Positions 6,866 through 16,915 of a DNA stretch of 45,238 nt are shown here, one piece after another. Where the stretch lies: assembly GCA_046047615.1 (NCBI GenBank), contig JBJOHO010000088.1:1-45238 (forward strand). The letters run 5' to 3'. This DNA is from ZC4RG30 sp046047615. GTDB lineage: Bacteria; Pseudomonadota; Gammaproteobacteria; Steroidobacterales; Steroidobacteraceae. The translations under genes were made by a program, and so were the position numbers. Below the pieces are notes generated by a model. It ran no database searches, had not been told where the DNA came from, and saw only the letters and a program-made list of their open reading frames with translations. Every line of letters begins with the position of its first letter. The stretch's first letter is position 1.

Positions 6866-7813
6866 TCACAGCGTTGCCCAGTGCTCTTCCATGCGCTTGA
6901 CCATGGCCGCGTCCGGCACCCGGCCCCGGCCACCGGCCTGGTTGTCGAGCAGGTGCGCCACGGTGGTGGTGCCGGGAATCACGATGTTCACGGCCGGGTT
7001 CGCGAGGATGTACTTGAGCATGTACTGCGCCCAGCTGGTGGCGTCGATGTCCTTGGCGAAGTCCGGCAGCGGCTTGCCGGCCAGCCGGCCGAAGACACTG
7101 CCGCGGCGGCCACCAAAGGGCACGTTGATGATCACGGCGATGCCCATGGCGCGCGCCATCGGCAGCACGCGCTCGGCCGAACCCCGGTTGTCGATCGAGT
7201 AGTCGACCTGGATGAAGTCGAACTTGTACTTGTGCATGGCGGCGAGCAGGGCGTCGTACTGGCTGTCGACGGAGGTGGACACGCCGATGTAGCGCAGCTT
7301 GCCGGCCTGCTTGTACTCCACGTAGTGGGGCATGAGTTCGTCGAGGCCCCAGAGATTGTGGATCTGCAGCAGGTCGAGCGTGTCCACCTGCAGGCGCTTG
7401 AACGACTGGTCGAGCACGGCCTTGCCGCCGCTGATGTCCTGGCCTTGCAGCGGCGTCTTGGTGGCGAGGAAGAACTGGTCGCGGTTGCCCAGTTCCTTGA
7501 GCAGCTCGCCGATCACGACTTCCGACGTGCCGTAACCGAAGGCCGTGTCGATGAACTTGCCGCCCTGGCCCGGCATCTGCTGCAGCACGTTCTTGAGCTC
7601 GGCACGCTGCGCCGGATCGCTGACGCCGTAGGCGTTGGTGCCGACGCCGATGACGGGCAGCATCTCGCCGCTGGAGGGAATGCGCCGCAGGATCGGCGCC
7701 GGAGCTGCGGCCGCAAGGACGGTGCCGCTGCCGAAGGTCGCGGCGATGCCGGCGGCCACGCCAGCCTGCAGCAGGCCGCGGCGCGTCAGGAAGGGATCGT
7801 TCGTCGTCGTCAT
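6866..7813 (-). CDS. Tat-signal aldo/keto reductase
   Basis: A 315-residue NAD(P)H-dependent oxidoreductase of the aldo/keto reductase superfamily. The catalytic tetrad is complete: D89 and Y94 in FIDTAFGYG, K119 in LATKTP and H152 in LLQIHNL. The N-terminus carries a twin-arginine-type signal (LTRRGLLQAG, then a hydrophobic stretch to about residue 36), which implies export of a folded, cofactor-loaded enzyme. Its ATG overlaps the stop of the MltA fusion by 4 bp (ATGA), so the two are translationally coupled. Substrate unknown. Confidence 0.9.
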   Translation of the reverse strand: MTTTNDPFLTRRGLLQAGVAAGIAATFGSGTVLAAAAPAPILRRIPSSGEMLPVIGVGTNAYGVSDPAQRAELKNVLQQMPGQGGKFIDTAFGYGTSEVVIGELLKELGNRDQFFLATKTPLQGQDISGGKAVLDQSFKRLQVDTLDLLQIHNLWGLDELMPHYVEYKQAGKLRYIGVSTSVDSQYDALLAAMHKYKFDFIQVDYSIDNRGSAERVLPMARAMGIAVIINVPFGGRRGSVFGRLAGKPLPDFAKDIDATSWAQYMLKYILANPAVNIVIPGTTTVAHLLDNQAGGRGRVPDAAMVKRMEEHWATL

Positions 7814-9612
7814 GGAACCCCCGGGGTCGTGGTGTGGCGGGACTGGTCAAGCTGGCGCAGCGTGGCAAGCACGCGGCGCGTGTTGGCATAGCGGTCGACG
7901 ATGACCACGGCATTGCTGCCGGGTACGGCGGCGAGGTGGCCGTGCACCGGCAGCAGGGGCCGCAGTGCCGGCACCAGTGCCGCAGCCTCCAGATGCTGCA
8001 GCGGCACCGTGCGCGTCACCCACTCGTCGGCGGCGATCGTCGGGTCGTCTTCCGCCGCGAGCACCGGCAACGGCAGGCTGCGTACCTGGGCTTCCGGCAC
8101 CAGGTTGACCACGCCCTCGATGCGCACGGCGGCGATCTGCTGCTGGCGCAGCAGCGCCAGCAACTGCGTGTACGACAGCGTGGCCGGATCGGCGTTCCCG
8201 AGACGCAACTGGCGCGGCAAGGCCGGATCGAGGAGGAAGGTCTGGCCGAGGGATCGGCCCACGGCCTCGAGGTAGGGTGCAGCCTCGATCAGCGCAACCG
8301 CCGCAGTCGCAGCCGTCGCGGTGGCAGGGGGCACGCCCGGTCCGGGCGGTGGCAGCACGGCCCCGCGCGGCCACAACAGCCAGAGCTGGCCAGGGTTGCG
8401 CATGCGGCCCGCCGCTTCGCCGGCGGCGTGCCCGAGGCCCCAGAACAGGTCGGCACGCACCACGCCGCGGATGGCACCACCGGTGTCCTGCGCCATCACC
8501 AGGCGCCGCAGCGGCGCGCCGGAGCCGGGTTCGCCAGTGGCCGGCTCGGTGGTCACCAGGAACATGGGCGCGCCCAGCGGCAGGTTGCGCGGGTCGATGG
8601 CGATGGAGCGGCCGGCGGTGAGTGGCACGCCCAAGGCGCCCTTGGGGCCCAGTGTGGGATCGGGCAGGGCCTCTTCGCGGAAGAACACCACGCTGGGATT
8701 GGTGTCGAGCACCTCGCGCAGCCGGGCGGGATTCGCGGCGAGCCAGCGCCGGATGCCGGGTCCATCGGCCTCGGCCACCGGCACGCCGGCGCGCTGCACG
8801 AGGTAGCGCCCGATGGCACGGTAGGGCTGGCCGTTCTGGTCGGCATAGGCCAGGCGGACCACGCTCCCGTCCGGCAGGGTCACGCGTCCGGAGCCCTGGA
8901 CCTGCAGGAAAAAGGCATCGACCGGATCGTCGACCCAGACGATCTCGCGTCCCCGCAGCGGGGCATGGCGCTCGACCGCCGCACGCTCCGGGTAAGGCAC
9001 GACCTTGCGGCCCTGCACACGGCCGCGCACACGTTCACCGCGCAGCGCCGGGAACAGTTCGCCGAGTTCGACGGTGAGCAGGTCATCCGGCACGGCATGC
9101 AGCGGCGTCTGGAACACGCCACCGCGCTGCCGCGCGCCGCGCAGCACGGGCTCGTAGTAGCCGGTGATCAGGCCCTCGCGCGCCGGTTGGCCTTGCGCGT
9201 CGTCGTAGGCCACGTGCCAAGGCGTGAAGTGTTGCTCGAAGAAGAGGCGCACAGCGGTGTTGTCCGGCGCGGCCGGCAGCGCATTGGCTGCCTCGCAGGG
9301 CGTGCGCCACGGGTCACGGGTGCGCAGCACCTGGCAGCTTGCCAGGAAAGCCGGCCACGCCGCGGCCATGTCGTCCCCGGCCCAGCCCGGCAGCTCCGCG
9401 AAACCGGCGGGATTCCAGCGCAAGGTGGCCGGCAGCACGACGTCTGGCGGCGGTGCTGGCGGCGGCGGAACAGGCTTCGGTGCTGGCGCGGGCGGCACGA
9501 CGGCCACCGGCGGCGGCGCGGCCACCGGCGCGGTCGACGGCGTGGTGCAGGCTGCCAGGCACAGCACGGCCAGCACCGGCAGCAAGGTCAAACAGCGGGA
9601 CGGGCGACGCAT
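7810..9612 (-). CDS. MltA lytic transglycosylase lipoprotein fused to secretin N0/N1-like domains
   Basis: A 600-residue lipoprotein. The lipobox is L19-A-A-C22, followed by a Pro/Ala-rich spacer to about residue 60. Residues about 65-417 form the MltA peptidoglycan lytic transglycosylase, with GYYEP at 151-155 and the 3D-domain motif QDTGGAI holding the likely catalytic Asp376 (E. coli MltA D308). After a Pro-rich linker, residues about 438-510 (ending VVNLVPEAQ) resemble the GspD N0 domain. Residues about 528-590 (RTVPLQHLEAAALVPALRPL, then GSNAVVIVDRYANTRRVL) resemble the N1 secretin ring domain. MltA proteins normally end near WPRG. ATG 9612 begins the lipoprotein signal. No secretin pore domain follows. 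Confidence 0.88.
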   Translation of the reverse strand: MRRPSRCLTLLPVLAVLCLAACTTPSTAPVAAPPPVAVVPPAPAPKPVPPPPAPPPDVVLPATLRWNPAGFAELPGWAGDDMAAAWPAFLASCQVLRTRDPWRTPCEAANALPAAPDNTAVRLFFEQHFTPWHVAYDDAQGQPAREGLITGYYEPVLRGARQRGGVFQTPLHAVPDDLLTVELGELFPALRGERVRGRVQGRKVVPYPERAAVERHAPLRGREIVWVDDPVDAFFLQVQGSGRVTLPDGSVVRLAYADQNGQPYRAIGRYLVQRAGVPVAEADGPGIRRWLAANPARLREVLDTNPSVVFFREEALPDPTLGPKGALGVPLTAGRSIAIDPRNLPLGAPMFLVTTEPATGEPGSGAPLRRLVMAQDTGGAIRGVVRADLFWGLGHAAGEAAGRMRNPGQLWLLWPRGAVLPPPGPGVPPATATAATAAVALIEAAPYLEAVGRSLGQTFLLDPALPRQLRLGNADPATLSYTQLLALLRQQQIAAVRIEGVVNLVPEAQVRSLPLPVLAAEDDPTIAADEWVTRTVPLQHLEAAALVPALRPLLPVHGHLAAVPGSNAVVIVDRYANTRRVLATLRQLDQSRHTTTPGVP

Positions 9613-9622
9613 GTCCGCCACT

Positions 9623-10125
9623 CTACGCCAGCAGGCGCTGGTAGAACGCCAGGTCGAGCCAACGGCCGAACTTCCACCCCGCCTCGCGCAAGGTGCCGGC
9701 GTGCTCGAAGCCCAGCTTGCGGTGCAGTGCGATGCTGGCGGCGTTGCCGGCATCCAGGCAGCCGACCATCAGATGCAGCTGCTGGGCCGTCGCCCTGTCC
9801 AGCAGCTCGCGCAACAGCCGCTCGCCATGACCCTGCCCGCGGTGTGCCGGATGGATGTAGACCGAGTGCTCCACGCAACGGCCGAAGGCGGCGTAGGCGC
9901 GGAACACGCCATAGGTGGCGAAGCCCAGCAGCACGCCGTCGCGATCCTCCAGCCCGAGCACCGGGAAGCCGCGCTCGTGGCGCGTTGCGAACCAGCCGTC
10001 CATGCTCTGCGGAGTGCGCGGCTCGTACTCGTACAGGGCCGTCGTGTGGAGGATGGCATCGTTGAGGACGTCGAGGATCGCAGCACCGTGGCGTGCCTGC
10101 GTGCACTCGACAAGTGTGGCCGTGT

Positions 10126-10129
<4 letters not shown>
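9623..10129 (-). CDS. GNAT N-acetyltransferase, phosphinothricin acetyltransferase-like
   Basis: A 168-residue GNAT-fold acetyltransferase. The acetyl-CoA loop motif is in HPAHRGQGHGERLL. The sequence has the layout of the Pat/Bar/YncA group: an early LNDAI segment, EPRTPQSMDGWF, VEHSVYIHP and the C-terminal ALHRKLGFEHAG. These enzymes acetylate primary amines of amino-acid-like compounds such as phosphinothricin or methionine sulfoximine. It overlaps the ABC ATPase stop by 4 bp, so it is co-translated with the exporter; the functional link is unknown. Confidence 0.9.
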
Positions 10130-12025
<1,896 letters not shown>

Positions 12026-12036
12026 GTGTGGCCGGC

Positions 12037-13263
12037 TCAGTCGAGGGAGACCGGCAGCTCGCGCCGGTCTGCCGTGGCATCCGTGGCCGCGGGCAGTGCC
12101 TGCAGCACGGGACGCACGGCGGCGCCGTCGGGCAGCGCCCGCGCCGCTGCGGCATCGGCCAGCACGACATCGTCCGCGGCCAGCCCGGCCGTGATTTCGG
12201 TGTGCACGAGGCCGCGCAACCCGAGGGTCACGGCCACGCGACGCAAGCGTCCGTCCTCGACGCGCAGCACCTGCGGTCTGCCATCGGCACCCAAGGCGAG
12301 CGCATCGTTCGGCACGGCCAAGGCCGCGGCGCGGAGACCGCTCTGGATGTTGGCGGTGACCGTCATGTCCTGACGCAGTCCATCAGGCGGCGACGCTACG
12401 CGCAGCCACAGGTCCACCGTGCCGCGCGTGGCATCGACGGTGGGCGCCAGACGGTCCACCGTGGCTGCAAAAGGCCGGTCTGGCCAGGCATCGGCCACGA
12501 CCTGCACGGACTGCCCCGGAGCCAGCACGGCGAGGTTCTCCTCGTCCACCGGCACCAGGATCTCGGTCGGGCCGTCCAGCGCCAGCTCGAAGAGCACGCG
12601 ACCCGGCTGCGCCAGATCGCCCGGCTCCACGCGCCGCAGCAGCACCGTGCCCGCCGCCGGTGCCCGCAGCAGCGTGCGTTCGCGGACGGCGCGTGCCGTG
12701 GCCTGCCGCTGCAGGAGCAAGCGTTCTTCCGGTCCGCCGGCGGCCGTGCCCTGCGCGGCCATGCGGGCCTTCTGCACGACGGCTTCGGCGACCTCAGCGG
12801 CCTGCTGCGCCTGCTCCGCCGCCTCGGCAGGCAACAGGCCCCGGCCCAGCAGTTCACGGCGGCGATCACGCTCGCGAAGCGCCTGGCGCAGGCGTACCTC
12901 GGCCTCTGATAGCGTCGCGGCTGCCTGCGGACGTTGCACGCGGCGCAGCACGTCGAGCGCGGCAGCGGCCTCGTCGAGCCTGGCAACGGCCTCGTCATTG
13001 CGCAGCACGGCAAGGATGTCGCCACGCTGGACGCGGTCGCCCTCGCGCACGCGACGCTCCACCACGGTGGCCGTGATCTCGGCGCCGACCTGCACGCGTG
13101 AAAGACTGGTGACGCGCCCGGTGGCCACGACCGTCTGCACCAAGGGACCGGTCTTGAGGGCGTAGGCCGGCCACTCCGGACCGCGGCGCTGCTGCCAGGC
13201 CCACAGGGCGGCAATCAGGGCAAACGCCACCAGCGGCAGCAGCAGCCGGCGCCCGGACCACAT
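12037..13263 (-). CDS. Periplasmic adaptor protein, MacA/HlyD type
   Basis: A 408-residue membrane-fusion protein: N-terminal anchor helix (about 6-23), first lipoyl half (VQVGAEITATVVERRVREGD), alpha-helical hairpin (about 90-200, rich in Glu, Arg, Ala and Gln), second lipoyl half (LLRAPAAGTVLLRRVEPGDL), then beta-barrel and membrane-proximal domains. It links an inner-membrane ABC permease to an outer-membrane exit duct. The start codon is 1 bp beyond the minE stop, so it is almost certainly on the minCDE transcript. The substrate is not predictable. Confidence 0.9.
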   Translation of the reverse strand: MWSGRRLLLPLVAFALIAALWAWQQRRGPEWPAYALKTGPLVQTVVATGRVTSLSRVQVGAEITATVVERRVREGDRVQRGDILAVLRNDEAVARLDEAAAALDVLRRVQRPQAAATLSEAEVRLRQALRERDRRRELLGRGLLPAEAAEQAQQAAEVAEAVVQKARMAAQGTAAGGPEERLLLQRQATARAVRERTLLRAPAAGTVLLRRVEPGDLAQPGRVLFELALDGPTEILVPVDEENLAVLAPGQSVQVVADAWPDRPFAATVDRLAPTVDATRGTVDLWLRVASPPDGLRQDMTVTANIQSGLRAAALAVPNDALALGADGRPQVLRVEDGRLRRVAVTLGLRGLVHTEITAGLAADDVVLADAAAARALPDGAAVRPVLQALPAATDATADRRELPVSLD

Positions 13264-13264
13264 G

Positions 13265-13528
13265 TCAGCCGGTCCGCTTCTGGCCTTCCGGCAGGGCTAC
13301 GGTGAGTTCCAGCACCTGGTGGCCGGCATCGTTCTCGAGATTGATCTGCACCGCCTCCGGATCGACGGTCACGTACTTGGCGATGACCTGCAGCAGCTCG
13401 CGACGCAGCGTGGGCAGGTAATCCGGTGCCCCGCTGCCACGACCTTCCTGGGCGACGATGATGCGCAGCCGCTCGCGGGCCGTGACGGCCGTCGGGGGAT
13501 TGCGCTTGAAGTAGTCCAGCAGCGCCAT
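13265..13528 (-). CDS. minE: Cell division topological specificity factor MinE
   Basis: An 87-residue MinE. The N-terminal amphipathic membrane-targeting segment MALLDYFKRN is followed by the MinD-stimulating region TARERLRIIVAQE, then the C-terminal topological-specificity domain (LRRELLQVIAKYVTVDPEAV). It releases MinD from the membrane by stimulating its ATPase, giving pole-to-pole oscillation. It has a strong GGAGG Shine-Dalgarno and starts 1 bp after minD. Length is normal. Confidence 0.97.
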   Translation of the reverse strand: MALLDYFKRNPPTAVTARERLRIIVAQEGRGSGAPDYLPTLRRELLQVIAKYVTVDPEAVQINLENDAGHQVLELTVALPEGQKRTG

Positions 13529-13529
13529 G

Positions 13530-14342
13530 TCAGCCTCCGAAGATCCGCGAGAAGAAGCCCGGCTTGACGTCGTCGAGGAAGCGCAGCGGCAGGTCCTGGC
13601 CCATCAGGCGTTCGACGGTATCGCCATAGGCCAGCGCCGCCGCGCTGTTCTCCCGCAGGATCACCGGCATGCCTTCGTTGGAGGCCGTCAGCACGTCGCC
13701 GGACTCGGGGATGACCCCGATCACCGGGATGCCGAGGATCTCCTTCACGTCGTCGATGCCCAACATCTCGCCGGCGGCGACGCGCCGCGGGTTGTAGCGC
13801 GTCAGCAGCAGGTGCTCGGCGACGCGGCCACTGCCGGTCTCGGCGCGGTGCGTCTTGCTGGCAAGCAGGCCGAGGATGCGGTCGGAGTCACGCACCGAGG
13901 ACACCTCGGGGTTCACGACCACGACGGCACGGTCGGCGTAGTACATCGCCAGGTGCGCACCTTTCTCGATGCCGGCCGGCGAATCACAGATGATGTAGTC
14001 GAAGCCGTCGGCGCGGAGTTCGTCGAGCACGCGCTTGACGCCGTCCTGCGTCAGCGCATCCTTGTCGCGCGTCTGCGAGGCTGCGAGCACGTAGAGGGTG
14101 TCGAGCCGCTTGTCCTTGATGAGCGCCTGTCGCAGCGTCGCATCGCCCTGGATGACGTTGACGAAGTCGAACACCACGCGGCGCTCGCAGCCCATGATGA
14201 GGTCGAGGTTGCGCAGGCCGATGTCGAAGTCGATGACCGCGACCTTCTTGCCGGCACGGGCCAGCCCGCAGGCCAGGCTTGCCGAACTGGTCGTCTTGCC
14301 GACGCCACCCTTGCCCGACGTCACGACGATGATCTCTGTCAC
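13530..14342 (-). CDS. minD: Septum site-determining ATPase MinD
   Basis: A 270-residue MinD, the usual family length. The deviant Walker A SGKGGVGKTT (residues 9-18) holds the signature lysine K11 and catalytic K16. The C-terminal RFLDDVKPGFFSRIFGG is the amphipathic membrane-targeting helix. MinD recruits MinC to the membrane and is displaced by MinE. GTG 14342 was chosen because it puts VTEIIVVTSGKGG at the family start; an AAAGGGA Shine-Dalgarno lies upstream. An in-frame ATG at 14381 would add 13 residues and overlap minC. Confidence 0.97.
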   Translation of the reverse strand: MTEIIVVTSGKGGVGKTTSSASLACGLARAGKKVAVIDFDIGLRNLDLIMGCERRVVFDFVNVIQGDATLRQALIKDKRLDTLYVLAASQTRDKDALTQDGVKRVLDELRADGFDYIICDSPAGIEKGAHLAMYYADRAVVVVNPEVSSVRDSDRILGLLASKTHRAETGSGRVAEHLLLTRYNPRRVAAGEMLGIDDVKEILGIPVIGVIPESGDVLTASNEGMPVILRENSAAALAYGDTVERLMGQDLPLRFLDDVKPGFFSRIFGG

Positions 14343-14373
14343 GGATGGATTCCCTTTGTTGGGCGGCGCAGGG

Positions 14374-15177
14374 TCAGGCACCCAGCCGCTCGATACGCAG
14401 TTCCTCGCCCTCGAGCCAGGCCATCACGGGACGGCCGGCGAGCTCGGGGGGCAAGGTCTCGAAGACGCGGAACACGCCATTGATGGCGACCAGCTCCGCA
14501 TGGAAGTCCTGGCAGAACACGCGTGCCGTGACGTCGCCACGCACGCCGGCGAGGACGCGGCCCCGCAGGCTGCCATAGACGTGCACGCAGCCATCAGCCA
14601 TGAGTTCGGCCCCCGCGCCCACCGTGCCCAGCACCACGAGGTCGCGGTGGCGGGCGTAGACGCGCTGGCCCGAGCGCACGGTGCCCTCGTGGACCAGGGC
14701 GGGCTCGGACGCCGGCGGGGTTGCCGCGGGCACAGCCGCTTCGACGGGTGGCGGTGCCACCACTTCCGGCGCAGGCGCCACGGCCGTGAAGGGGATGTCG
14801 CGCGTCGGCGTCGGCAGCGGCTGGCCCGGCGGACGGCTGAGCTGGCGGAAACCGCCCAGCACCGGCAAGCCCAAGGCTCCGGCGATCCGTGCCGAATCGC
14901 TGCTGCCCTCGGCGATGCCGATCGTGAACAGGCCGGCGCGGCGGATGGCATCAACCACGCCGGCGAGCGCCGTGGCATCGGCCGCGCCCGGCAAGGCTGA
15001 CAGGTCGAGGCTCACGCCCGTGTTCTGGAACACCTGCGGTGCAGAAGCCATGCGTGCGACGAGTTCGTCGTGGATGGCTTGCGGCTCAGTGCTGCGCAAC
15101 CGCAGCTGCAGCAGGCTGACCTGCCCGAAGCGCAGGTCCATCGCAGGGGCCCGGGAGGCAGTGGCGGTTCTGTTCAT
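14374..15177 (-). CDS. minC: Septum site-determining protein MinC
   Basis: A 267-residue FtsZ inhibitor. The N-terminal domain (about 13-110) antagonises FtsZ polymerisation. A Pro/Ala-rich linker of about 50 residues follows, then the C-terminal beta-helix (RSGQRVYARHRDLVVLG onward) that dimerises and binds MinD. It is the first min gene, starting 32 bp after lacI. A weak -10-like TACACT (15187-15192) lies in that gap, but the min genes could also be read from further upstream. Confidence 0.95.
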   Translation of the reverse strand: MNRTATASRAPAMDLRFGQVSLLQLRLRSTEPQAIHDELVARMASAPQVFQNTGVSLDLSALPGAADATALAGVVDAIRRAGLFTIGIAEGSSDSARIAGALGLPVLGGFRQLSRPPGQPLPTPTRDIPFTAVAPAPEVVAPPPVEAAVPAATPPASEPALVHEGTVRSGQRVYARHRDLVVLGTVGAGAELMADGCVHVYGSLRGRVLAGVRGDVTARVFCQDFHAELVAINGVFRVFETLPPELAGRPVMAWLEGEELRIERLGA

Positions 15178-15209
15178 GGCAACGCGGGAGTGTACCCGTT
15201 TGCAAGGAC

Positions 15210-16250
15210 TCAGTTCACAGCGGCGCTCGACTCCCGCAGCACCAGCCGTGTCGGCAACAGCACGGTGGAGGTCTCCTCGCCGTCCATGCGCTTGAGCAGC
15301 AGTTCCACCAGCGTGCGGGCGCCGCGTTCGAGGTCCTGGCGTACCGTGGTCAGGGAGGGCGTGGTGAGCGCAGCGAGCGAGATGTCGTCGAAGCCGACGA
15401 CGGCGATGTCCTGCGGAACGCGCTTGCCGGCCGCCGAGATGGCGCGGATGGCGCTGATGGCGGTCACATCGGTCGCGGCGAACACGGCATCGAAGGACTG
15501 GTTGTGCGCGAGGGCCTGGCGGACTGCGGCAAAGGCCGCATCGCCGTTCAGCGGCGTCGGCAGGGTCTTCGGGGGCGCGAGGCCTTTCGGACCACTGGCG
15601 AGCGCGAGGCAGTAACCGTCATAGCGCAGGCGCAGTTCCGGCGCCGTGGGGTCGCCGAGGAACACGATGCGGCGCCGGCCCGTCTGGATCAGGTGCTCGA
15701 CGGCGGCCCGTGCGCCACCGACGTTGTCGCTGCCCACCGTGCAGTACGACTGCTGCGGCAGGTGCCCGCCCCAGACCACGAGCGGCTTGTAGTGGGCGGA
15801 GGCGGCCTCGAGCGCGGCGTGCTCGGTGCTCTGCCCGACCACGATGATGCCGTCGGACCGGCCTGCGCCGATCAGTTGTGGCAGCCAGTCGCCGCTGCTG
15901 GGCAGGATTTTCTGCAGCAGCATGCCGTAGCCACGCAGCGTGATCTCATCGGCGAGGTGGCCGAGCATCTCGATGAAGAACGGGTCCGTGAGGTGCTGGC
16001 CACTGTCATGGCCCATGGGGATGACGACCGAGATCGTCTGCGTGCGCTTGAGGCGCAGGTTGCGGGCGACGGCATTGATGACGTAACCGTGCTCCTGCGC
16101 CAGCCGCAGGATTTCGTCGCGCTTGGGCTTGGCCACCAGCGTGCTGCCGGCCAGCGCGCGCGACACGGTGGATGCCGACACGCCCGCCAGCCGGGCGATG
16201 TCGGCCATCTTGCTGGCCGGTGCGGAGTTCTTGCGGCGCCGCTTCATCAT
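15210..16250 (-). CDS. LacI family repressor of the ED cluster
   Basis: A 346-residue LacI-family regulator. The HTH is clear (MADIARLAGVSASTVSRALAGS, residues about 15-35), followed by the hinge helix and a periplasmic-binding-protein-like sugar domain (SVVIPMG... VVGFDDISLAALTTPSLTTVRQD). It is the last gene of zwf-pgl-edd-eda-lacI, 33 bp after eda. It most plausibly represses this operon in response to gluconate or a phosphorylated ED intermediate. The CG-centred palindrome at 20988-21001 in front of zwf is the candidate operator. The inducer is inference. Confidence 0.92.
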   Translation of the reverse strand: MMKRRRKNSAPASKMADIARLAGVSASTVSRALAGSTLVAKPKRDEILRLAQEHGYVINAVARNLRLKRTQTISVVIPMGHDSGQHLTDPFFIEMLGHLADEITLRGYGMLLQKILPSSGDWLPQLIGAGRSDGIIVVGQSTEHAALEAASAHYKPLVVWGGHLPQQSYCTVGSDNVGGARAAVEHLIQTGRRRIVFLGDPTAPELRLRYDGYCLALASGPKGLAPPKTLPTPLNGDAAFAAVRQALAHNQSFDAVFAATDVTAISAIRAISAAGKRVPQDIAVVGFDDISLAALTTPSLTTVRQDLERGARTLVELLLKRMDGEETSTVLLPTRLVLRESSAAVN

Positions 16251-16283
16251 CCCGGCAGCATAGCCCAGCGGGCGCGGGCCGCG

Positions 16284-16910
16284 TCAGAGTGCGGCGGCCT
16301 CGCGGGACAACGCGCGGATCCGCTCCCAATCGCCCGCGGCCACGGCATCGGCCGGGGTAAGCCACGACAGACCAACCATGCGGATGTTGCCGACCGCGAG
16401 GAAATTGCCGGCGTTCTCGCGGGTGATGCCTCCGGTGGCGCAGAAGCGCGCCTGGGGGAAGGGACCCTGCAGGGCACGGGCCGTGGCCGTGCCCAGCACC
16501 GAGGCCGGGAACAGCTTGAAGTCGGTGTAGCCGTACTCGAGGCCGAGCATCAGTTCGGAAGCACTCGCCACCGCGGGCAGGAACGGCAGGCCGCTGTCGC
16601 GCGCGGCCGCCAGCAGCGCCGGCGTCAGCCCCGGGGAGATGGCGAACTCGGCGCCGGCAGCACGGGCATTGGCGAGATCGGCCGCGGACAACACCGTGCC
16701 TGCGCCGAGCCTGAGGCCAGGAACATCGCGACGGATGGCCTCGATGGCCGCGAGCGCGACCGGTGTGCGCAGGACCACTTCGGCAGTGGTGATGCCGCCG
16801 TCGAGCAGGGCCTGCGCGACGGGCACGGCGTGCTGCAGCGCAGTGATCGTGACCACGGGCAACACGCGGCCGCGGCCCAGGATGTCGGGGGAAGAGGCCG
16901 CGTCAGTCAT
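16284..16910 (-). CDS. eda: 2-keto-3-deoxy-6-phosphogluconate aldolase
   Basis: A 208-residue class I aldolase that splits KDPG into pyruvate and glyceraldehyde 3-phosphate, the last ED step. Key residues are visible: general base E44 in TTAEVVLRT, R48, T72 in GAGTVL, and the Schiff-base lysine K132 in DFKLFPAS, each one position before the E. coli counterparts (E45, R49, T73, K133). ATG 16910 lies 5 bp after the edd stop with a GGTGA Shine-Dalgarno; GTG codons at 16922 and 16919 are alternative starts. Confidence 0.96.
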   Translation of the reverse strand: MTDAASSPDILGRGRVLPVVTITALQHAVPVAQALLDGGITTAEVVLRTPVALAAIEAIRRDVPGLRLGAGTVLSAADLANARAAGAEFAISPGLTPALLAAARDSGLPFLPAVASASELMLGLEYGYTDFKLFPASVLGTATARALQGPFPQARFCATGGITRENAGNFLAVGNIRMVGLSWLTPADAVAAGDWERIRALSREAAAL

Positions 16911-16915
16911 GGAGG

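Noticed and set aside
6801..6869. Possible 23-residue peptide starting GTG within the aldo/keto reductase stop (GTGA)
   Set aside because: Too short, basic and low-complexity, and it overlaps the terminator hairpin; the GTGA overlap alone is not enough.
7834..10065. Long plus-strand open frame over the MltA and GNAT genes
   Set aside because: Composition is Arg/Gly/Gln/His-rich without domains; the minus strand encodes recognisable MltA and GNAT proteins in the same span.
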